Assembly (NCBI GenBank): GCA_013331535.1
Contig: DUGF01000040.1
Location: forward strand, 1-5,595
Direction of reading: 5' to 3'
Length of the DNA stretch: 5,595 bases
Source: Microcaldota archaeon
GTDB lineage: Archaea; Micrarchaeota; Micrarchaeia; Anstonellales; Bilamarchaeaceae
In this document: positions 1 through 4,015 of the stretch, in pieces
How positions within the stretch are numbered: position 1 is the stretch's first letter
Layout of the letters: each line of letters opens with the position of its first letter
The notes under the pieces: generated by a model
Seen by the model: the letters and a program-made list of their open reading frames with translations, nothing else
The model's database searches: none
What the model was told of the DNA's origin: nothing
Position numbers and translations under genes: made by a program

Positions 1-844
1 CCCAAAGCTCTTTTCTGAGTGCTCTGTTTTTGCATGAAACTGAAATGGCTTTGCCGTTTTTTATTTCAATAGTCACTGGTGTTTCCAGAACCCCATATTT
101 TGCTGCAAAGTAATCGCCCAGAACAGTGGTGACAAACGTTCCATTTACAGTTAACGGAGTTGTAAATACCTCACCATCCGGAAGGTTGCTCACCATGCCC
201 TGTTTTTGTATCTTTCCATCGCATGCATACCAGTTAAGTTCTGTGTGCGCATGATCAAACTTCGCAGTTATATCTGTGCCGAGAGGAGTTATCACTTTGA
301 TAGCTCGTGCATTCTTCACTGCATCCATGACTGCATGCGTTACGCGATAAACCTCGGCATAATCAGCACACATTGCCTGTCCGCCAGCAACTTCTTGGGT
401 TATTGTCGGCATATGCACGTGCCTTACTTTGAATTCGTCAACCAGCATATTCATGAGCGGTTTTCTAAATCCGAGTTCTCCGGGTTTTGCTGTTGCTGCT
501 AAAAAGCTAACGGTCGGATTCAATGCCCGAACCTTTTCTGCAGTTTTAGGCGGCAACTCAGTTAGAGGTCTTTCCCCTAGTTCCTCCATCATAATAAATT
601 CTACGGTCGCACCAACCGACGCTGCCGCTCGTTCGATGCCCTTGCCAACTTTAAGCGTTTCTCTATCTGTAATAATGACAACTCTATCGGTACGTGTTAC
701 CGCAGCGCATTTTATCATGTTGGCGGTTCCTTTTGCCACACTTGGCATTCGCTCTAGTGCTGCGCTTTTCTCGCTAGGTCGTCTCCATGCACAGTCACGT
801 CCTCGTGTTAAGATTTCTTTGGTTAGGATTCTTGTAGCTGTCAT
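1..844 (-). CDS. M29-type aminopeptidase (leucyl aminopeptidase-like), 3' end beyond window
   Basis: The minus strand is open for 281 codons from an ATG at 844 to the window edge with no stop. The product resembles the archaeal M29-like metallo-aminopeptidases, which remove N-terminal residues from peptides using two metal ions in the cytoplasm. Visible family landmarks are an N-terminal alpha/beta region (VVIITDRETLKVG, about residues 55-67), HVHMPTIT (143-150), the segment TPLGTDIT (186-193) and the signature NLPDGEVFTTP (220-230), whose Glu225 matches the first metal-ligand glutamate of the family. This is followed by LGDYFAAKYG (242-251). The remaining His, Glu and Asp ligands lie beyond the window. 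Start choice is firm: an in-frame TGA lies directly before the ATG, and GAGGTG sits 5 nt upstream. Related dioxygenases of the NicX type share this fold, so peptidase activity is inferred from family resemblance. Confidence 0.85.
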   Translation of the reverse strand, partial: MTATRILTKEILTRGRDCAWRRPSEKSAALERMPSVAKGTANMIKCAAVTRTDRVVIITDRETLKVGKGIERAAASVGATVEFIMMEELGERPLTELPPKTAEKVRALNPTVSFLAATAKPGELGFRKPLMNMLVDEFKVRHVHMPTITQEVAGGQAMCADYAEVYRVTHAVMDAVKNARAIKVITPLGTDITAKFDHAHTELNWYACDGKIQKQGMVSNLPDGEVFTTPLTVNGTFVTTVLGDYFAAKYGVLETPVTIEIKNGKAISVSCKNRALRKELW

Positions 845-849
845 TCAAA

Positions 850-855
850 CACCTC
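850..855 (-). promoter_or_regulatory. Ribosome-binding site of the aminopeptidase gene
   Basis: GAGGTG on the minus strand, 5 nt before the ATG at 844. It is complementary to the CACCTC end of archaeal 16S rRNA and, with the in-frame TGA just before the ATG, fixes the start. Confidence 0.8.
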
Positions 856-891
856 AATAATTAGTTTATTTGAGTGGATGTGTACAAAAAC

Positions 892-899
892 ATTTAAAA
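892..899 (-). promoter_or_regulatory. Probable TATA box of the aminopeptidase gene
   Basis: The minus strand reads TTTTAAATG here, close to the archaeal TTTAWATA box. Transcription would begin about 25 bp downstream, near 866-870, leaving a leader of roughly 22-26 nt with the ribosome-binding site inside it. No strong purine-rich BRE is evident. This suggests the aminopeptidase is transcribed independently of the upstream aRF1 gene. Confidence 0.5.
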
Positions 900-930
900 T
901 ATCTGCTTATCTTGCCATATTTGCAATCAA

Positions 931-1007
931 TTAGAGATTAGCTATTGGATATTAGCGGTTAGCATTGAATGCAAAACGCAAGACCCAAGACTGGAAACGC
1001 GAAACCC
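931..1007. repeat. Degenerate 7-bp tandem array, 11 units in two blocks
   Basis: Read on the plus strand, 77 bp divide without any gap into eleven heptamers. The first five (931-965) all fit TTRGNNN, for example TTAGAGA at 931 and TTAGCGG at 952. One transitional unit, TGAATGC, follows at 966. The last five (973-1007) all fit RARACNS, for example AAAACGC at 973 and GAAACGC at 994. Positions 3 and 4 of the unit are purine in all eleven copies. The flanks (924-930 and 1008-1014) break the pattern. A 7-bp period is not a multiple of 3, so it is not a coding repeat. It lies between the end of the aRF1 gene and the aminopeptidase promoter. Function unknown. Confidence 0.75.
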
Positions 1008-1010
1008 CTC

Positions 1011-1016
1011 AAAAAA
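1011..1016 (-). terminator. Possible oligo-T terminator after aRF1
   Basis: Six consecutive T residues on the minus strand, starting 6 nt past the aRF1 stop codon. Archaeal RNA polymerase commonly stops at T-rich tracts without a hairpin. The tract is short and stands alone, so this is tentative. The separate TATA-like box ahead of the next gene agrees with a transcript end here. Confidence 0.35.
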
Positions 1017-1022
1017 TTCAGT

Positions 1023-2237
1023 CTACCTTGTCCTATACCTCAAAAAAGCCCCTATCCCGGTAAATCCCTGAAGGAATTGCGTACCTTCTGCAGTATTTAT
1101 AGATACGATTTCAACCGGAATATTGTTCTCATGCGCAAGCTCAACAAGATCGTCAATAAGTGGCATATCCTCTGTTTTTTTCGTATTTGAACCGCACTTG
1201 GTGCAATCCTTGTTATCAAGCACCTTCTCATGCTCTGTTGAAATATGAGAATCTTCATTCCCACATGAATCACATTTGTAAATCGTGCGAACATAGCTAA
1301 GACCCTCTGACACAACAAGGGTTTCGGCCTGCCTGCTGAGAATCGCCTCGCGAACCTGTTTTTCACCATAGGTTGCAAGACCTTCCTTTACTACTTCTTT
1401 GATAAACTTCTCAACAAGAATCCTTTCCTTTACTGCCTCCTGCTGTGCAAGGAGACTGTCGCTTTTTGCGATTATTTCCCTAAGACCATATTCATCCGTA
1501 TAGCCAGTATCAACGACTCCGAGAACCTTAAACTGGTAATTGAACGCGTTTGCCTTCATGAAATATTCTTTTGTCGGGCCAGGACCTCCAACAATAACTC
1601 CTTTTACCTTGCCAAGAAGATACATATCCATGGCCGCACCTACGCGCAGGTGGTATTTTTCTATAGACTCTTCAACAAGGCGCTCGTATCGCCTCTGGGA
1701 TTGGCCCCCCTTATTGACCTTTTGATGCGCATTGGAATTCAGTTTCTTCAAAACCTGCACCTGCGTGCCTTTCATTATGGCAATTGTTGCTTCTCTTCCA
1801 TCCAAAACTACCAATCCATACGCATCGGTTGATTCTATCATCCGCTCAAGCGGCTCAAGAAAGAATTTGCTGTCACAACGATACGCGCCCACGGAAAGTG
1901 GCTGGGGCGGCTCAACTGAAAACAACTGTAGATCATTTTTCGCAGGATTATCAGAAACATTTCCGCAAAAAACAGCTACACCATGTGGCGGAGTGTGCCT
2001 ATAAACCTTAAAATGCTGTAAGATTCGCTCAAGCGCTCCGGTAACATTCGTGCGCGTGCTTTTTGATTTTATATTGCTTGCCTGGCTCATCTCCTCACGA
2101 AGCCGTCCGGCTGTTTCGTGTATGGGAGAACCCTTAGGTATGTAAACGGAAATCAGTTCCGTACCGCTTCCTCGGAATGAGGAGAGCCGCTTAAGCTCTT
2201 TTCTGAATGCATATTCCTGTTCTGTGCTTGTTACCAT
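1023..2237 (-). CDS. prf1: Peptide chain release factor subunit 1 (aRF1)
   Basis: Archaeal class I release factor of 404 residues, a normal length for the family. It reads all three stop codons in the ribosomal A site and triggers hydrolysis of peptidyl-tRNA. The N-terminal decoding domain has GTELISVYIP (25-34, the GTx loop), NIKS (55-58) and YRCDSKF (119-125, matching the YxCxxxF motif). The middle domain has the catalytic GGQ (177-179) within KGGQSQRR. The C-terminal domain, which contacts the partner GTPase (aEF1A in archaea), carries two CxxC pairs at Cys322/325 and Cys345/348 that probably bind zinc. The ATG has GGTGA 9 nt upstream. The gene's own stop is TAG, while the two genes upstream on the same strand end in TAA and TGA, so all three stops are used here. 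It lies 59 bp after the carbonic anhydrase gene and may share its transcript. A weak AT-rich stretch around 2280-2290 could also serve as a promoter of its own. Confidence 0.97.
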   Translation of the reverse strand: MVTSTEQEYAFRKELKRLSSFRGSGTELISVYIPKGSPIHETAGRLREEMSQASNIKSKSTRTNVTGALERILQHFKVYRHTPPHGVAVFCGNVSDNPAKNDLQLFSVEPPQPLSVGAYRCDSKFFLEPLERMIESTDAYGLVVLDGREATIAIMKGTQVQVLKKLNSNAHQKVNKGGQSQRRYERLVEESIEKYHLRVGAAMDMYLLGKVKGVIVGGPGPTKEYFMKANAFNYQFKVLGVVDTGYTDEYGLREIIAKSDSLLAQQEAVKERILVEKFIKEVVKEGLATYGEKQVREAILSRQAETLVVSEGLSYVRTIYKCDSCGNEDSHISTEHEKVLDNKDCTKCGSNTKKTEDMPLIDDLVELAHENNIPVEIVSINTAEGTQFLQGFTGIGAFLRYRTR

Positions 2238-2246
2238 GTTTTTATT

Positions 2247-2251
2247 TCACC
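2247..2251 (-). promoter_or_regulatory. Ribosome-binding site of prf1
   Basis: GGTGA on the minus strand, separated by 9 nt from the ATG at 2237. The spacing is slightly long but usual for archaeal leaders, and it supports this ATG as the aRF1 start. Confidence 0.7.
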
Positions 2252-2296
2252 GCAATTAACGCTGCACTACAATTCGGCAGTTTATTTTACCATGAT

Positions 2297-2851
2297 TTAT
2301 TTCAATATCTCAACCTTTCCGGTTGTGAGCGAATATTTCAGCCCGACTACAGTAAGCTTTCCCTCAGCTACTTTCTCTTTCACTACCTTACTGGAATTTT
2401 CAATGCAATCCTTTACCCATCTGACATTTTCTTCTATGGTTTTCTCAACATCTGAAGGACCGGTTTTTCCTACGACTGGTTTTATCTTCTCAAGCACTGA
2501 ATCAATGTGATTGTTTTCGCAGAGCATCTTGCATGCAGCAGTAACTGCACCGCATTTTTCATGGCCAAGAACAACCAACAACGGAGTGTGAAGGTGTCCT
2601 ACACCATATTCGATGCTACCAAGAGCGCAGGAATCGACTACATTCCCAGCTGCCCGAATGATGAATAGTTCGCCTATCCCTGCATCAAAAATATACTCGG
2701 GCACAACACGCGAATCACTGCATGAAACAATTGTAACAAACGGGTGCTGACCAGAAATGGTTTCGCTTCTCTGCGCAGAAAGGTCTTTTGACTTAAATTC
2801 CCTGTTAACAAATCGTTTATTCCCCTCAAGCAATTTTGCCAATTCGTCCAT
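2297..2851 (-). CDS. Beta-class carbonic anhydrase
   Basis: Cytosolic zinc enzyme that interconverts carbon dioxide and bicarbonate, supplying bicarbonate for carboxylation or helping pH control. At 184 residues it is a compact member of the beta class. The three zinc ligands are present: Cys44 in SCSDSR, and His97 and Cys100 in GHEKCGAV. The Asp46/Arg48 catalytic dyad of the CxDxR motif is intact. The family block ELFIIRAAGN (61-70) and the closing GLKYSLTTGKVEIL (170-183) also fit, so the enzyme looks complete and active. The ATG has AGGTGA a few nt upstream. It starts 33 bp after the regulator stop and ends 59 bp before prf1, all on one strand, with no T-tract between, which suggests co-transcription. 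Nothing in the sequence shows what links it to the regulator. Confidence 0.95.
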   Translation of the reverse strand: MDELAKLLEGNKRFVNREFKSKDLSAQRSETISGQHPFVTIVSCSDSRVVPEYIFDAGIGELFIIRAAGNVVDSCALGSIEYGVGHLHTPLLVVLGHEKCGAVTAACKMLCENNHIDSVLEKIKPVVGKTGPSDVEKTIEENVRWVKDCIENSSKVVKEKVAEGKLTVVGLKYSLTTGKVEILK

Positions 2852-2855
2852 AATT

Positions 2856-2861
2856 TCACCT
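2856..2861 (-). promoter_or_regulatory. Ribosome-binding site of the carbonic anhydrase gene
   Basis: AGGTGA on the minus strand, 4 nt before the ATG at 2851. It lies in the 33-bp gap after the regulator stop, where no convincing TATA box is seen, consistent with translation from a shared transcript. Confidence 0.75.
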
Positions 2862-2884
2862 GTTTTTAGTTATTAGAATTTTGA

Positions 2885-3787
2885 TCATTCAAGTATTTCA
2901 ATCGCATCAACTACGCCGTCCCCATTCTCATCATATCCCTCAACAACTTTTGCAAGAACAGACGGCTTAAACGCATTGCCAGCCTCGATTTCTTTCATTT
3001 TTCTAAAGATACTCAAAACAGCTGCCCTGGTACCGTGATAATTCAGGCCTCCGATAAGCAGAATTTTTGAGCCTTTTGCAAAGGGATTGTCCACGAGCTC
3101 GATAACCCCTGCGTTCTCTCCATATCTTTTTCCTGAAAGATTACTGAATATATCGAATGTTTCCTCTTTAAAATTAATCGGTAAGGCATTGTTTATTTCA
3201 GCAACAAGCATGTTTACTTTTGGACCTCCTGCAAGAATGAGATTTTGTTTTTTGTCCGTTTCCTTGACTTCTGTGTCAAGCAAATAAAGAGGAAATGAAA
3301 ATGATGCGTGCTGACCAAGTAACATTGCAACCTCAACCATGCACAACTCGCTTCCGCGTGAACGATATTTACCATGTGGGTCCGGGGAACCAAGAACGAT
3401 TTTTCCATCAAAGTAACCGTCATGCACAAAAGGAGCAAGTAGTTTAGGCGGCTCACGACTTTTTGATTTTCCTGCATGCGGTTTCCATTTGCTGCTGTTG
3501 AGAACTACTGCGATACTGTCAGACTTGGCAGAATATTTTTTTGCAACCGCGCCCTGTTTTTCCTCGTAATCCCTGAATTCCACAAGTCCGGCCTTTTCCA
3601 GTAGTCTGACATGGTAATAGACTGTCTGGACCTGCATGCCGATGATTTTTGCAACCTGCGCAGGATACATCGGCTCTTTGGCAAGAAGCTCGAGAATTCG
3701 CAGACGATCTTCTGAAAGTGCGCCAAGTGCCTTGTTTTCAAGCAGTGCACAGTTCAATTCCATATTATCTTCGCGGAGTATTTTCAT
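2885..3787 (-). CDS. ArsR-like winged-helix regulator with S-layer-type C-terminal domain
   Basis: The chosen start gives 300 residues. Residues about 22-90 form an ArsR-like winged helix: LSEDRLRILELLAKEP, then YPAQVAKIIGMQVQTVYYHVRLLEKAGLVEF as the helix-turn-helix and an AKKYSAK wing. A basic linker (100-115) follows. Residues about 125-283 resemble the archaeal S-layer protein domain, with GKIVLGSPDPHGKYRSRG (128-145), NLILAGGPKVN (182-192), VIELVDNPF (228-236) and KILLIGGLNYHGTRAA (241-256). The last residues contain DENGDGVVDAIE (286-297), which fits a 12-residue EF-hand or dockerin-type calcium loop. No signal peptide or membrane segment is seen, so it is likely a cytoplasmic DNA-binding protein with a ligand-sensing C-terminal half. 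The effector and targets are unknown. The ATG at 3787 is preferred over an upstream TTG at 3829 because GGTGA precedes only the ATG. It is divergent from glmS and heads the carbonic anhydrase-aRF1 series. Confidence 0.85.
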   Translation of the reverse strand: MKILREDNMELNCALLENKALGALSEDRLRILELLAKEPMYPAQVAKIIGMQVQTVYYHVRLLEKAGLVEFRDYEEKQGAVAKKYSAKSDSIAVVLNSSKWKPHAGKSKSREPPKLLAPFVHDGYFDGKIVLGSPDPHGKYRSRGSELCMVEVAMLLGQHASFSFPLYLLDTEVKETDKKQNLILAGGPKVNMLVAEINNALPINFKEETFDIFSNLSGKRYGENAGVIELVDNPFAKGSKILLIGGLNYHGTRAAVLSIFRKMKEIEAGNAFKPSVLAKVVEGYDENGDGVVDAIEILE

Positions 3788-3791
3788 AGAA

Positions 3792-3796
3792 TCACC
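3792..3796 (-). promoter_or_regulatory. Ribosome-binding site that decides the regulator start
   Basis: GGTGA on the minus strand, 4 nt before the ATG at 3787. The longer reading from TTG at 3829 has only AT-rich sequence before it, so the extra 14 residues are unlikely to be translated. Confidence 0.7.
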
Positions 3797-3850
3797 ACAC
3801 AAATTATTGGAATACCAATATACTAACAATATTTTAATAATACTATGAAA

Positions 3851-3863
3851 ATTTTATATATAC
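3851..3863 (-). promoter_or_regulatory. Probable TATA box for the regulator-carbonic anhydrase-aRF1 series
   Basis: The minus strand reads TATATATAAAATT. It would place transcription start near 3828, with a leader of about 40 nt. A second AT-rich candidate, TTAAAATA at 3830-3837, would give a leader of only about 18 nt. The choice cannot be made from sequence alone. Confidence 0.45.
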
Positions 3864-3931
3864 AACTATTAAAAAACCTTTCTTTACATAAAAAATTCTT
3901 CAACTGTATCTATGAAATTGTTAGCGGGGTA

Positions 3932-3939
3932 TTTATACA
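3932..3939 (+). promoter_or_regulatory. Probable TATA box of glmS
   Basis: TTTATACA on the plus strand, close to the archaeal box consensus. Transcription would start near 3957-3962, giving a leader of about 55 nt that contains the hairpin at 3975-3989 and the ribosome-binding site. The sequence before it is GC-rich (GCGGGG) and not a typical BRE. Confidence 0.5.
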
Positions 3940-3940
3940 A

Positions 3941-3960
3941 CTGCAGGAATACCCTTGCAG
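3941..3960. promoter_or_regulatory. Imperfect 20-bp palindrome next to the glmS TATA box, possible operator
   Basis: The site begins with CTGCA and ends with TGCAG, with partial symmetry between (14 of 20 positions match the reverse complement). It also overlaps a direct repeat: TGCAGGAA occurs at 3942-3949 and 3956-3963. It lies between the TATA box and the expected glmS start site, where a bound protein would block transcription. The divergent winged-helix regulator is an obvious candidate, but this is inference from position only. Confidence 0.35.
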
Positions 3961-3974
3961 GAACCAGATGAAAT

Positions 3975-3989
3975 AGGGGTTTCGCCCCT
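3975..3989 (+). promoter_or_regulatory. GC-rich hairpin in the glmS leader
   Basis: AGGGG at 3975-3979 pairs with CCCCT at 3985-3989 around a TTTCG loop, which a U-G wobble could tighten. It sits 14 nt before the ribosome-binding site and falls inside the predicted leader. There is no T-tract directly after it, so a terminator is unlikely; an effect on translation or RNA stability is possible. Confidence 0.45.
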
Positions 3990-4003
3990 TTAGAAATGGT
4001 TTT

Positions 4004-4008
4004 GGTGA
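4004..4008 (+). promoter_or_regulatory. Ribosome-binding site of glmS
   Basis: GGTGA, 7 nt before the ATG at 4016. It supports the start that puts the catalytic cysteine at position 2, as the enzyme requires. Confidence 0.75.
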
Positions 4009-4015
4009 TGAAAAC

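Noticed and set aside
429..860. Open frame of 143 codons on the plus strand
   Set aside because: It is antisense to the aminopeptidase gene, whose minus-strand translation shows clear family motifs. The plus-strand product is compositionally odd and matches nothing recognisable.
931..1007. CRISPR array or transposon end
   Set aside because: Units are 7 bp and abut directly with no spacers, and there are no flanking inverted repeats or target duplications.
969..1190. Open frame of 73 codons on the plus strand starting inside the heptamer array
   Set aside because: It has no ribosome-binding site, starts within the non-coding repeat and runs antisense into the conserved 3' end of prf1.
3788..3829. 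Extended start of the regulator at a TTG codon (3829), adding 14 residues
   Set aside because: No ribosome-binding site precedes the TTG, the added peptide has no family resemblance, and the ATG at 3787 has GGTGA at good spacing.
3863..3942. CAACT repeated three times (3863, 3901, 3938) at 37-38 bp spacing
   Set aside because: A 5-bp word is too short and the flanking bases differ, so this is weak evidence for a binding array.
998..3985. The 11-nt string AGGGGTTTCGC shared by the heptamer array end (minus strand) and the glmS leader hairpin
   Set aside because: Several exact 11-mers are expected by chance between two strands of a window this size, and neither flank extends the match.
3941..4015. 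glmS ribozyme or glucosamine-6-phosphate riboswitch
   Set aside because: The leader is too short for the ribozyme fold, none of its conserved core is seen, and the organism appears archaeal.
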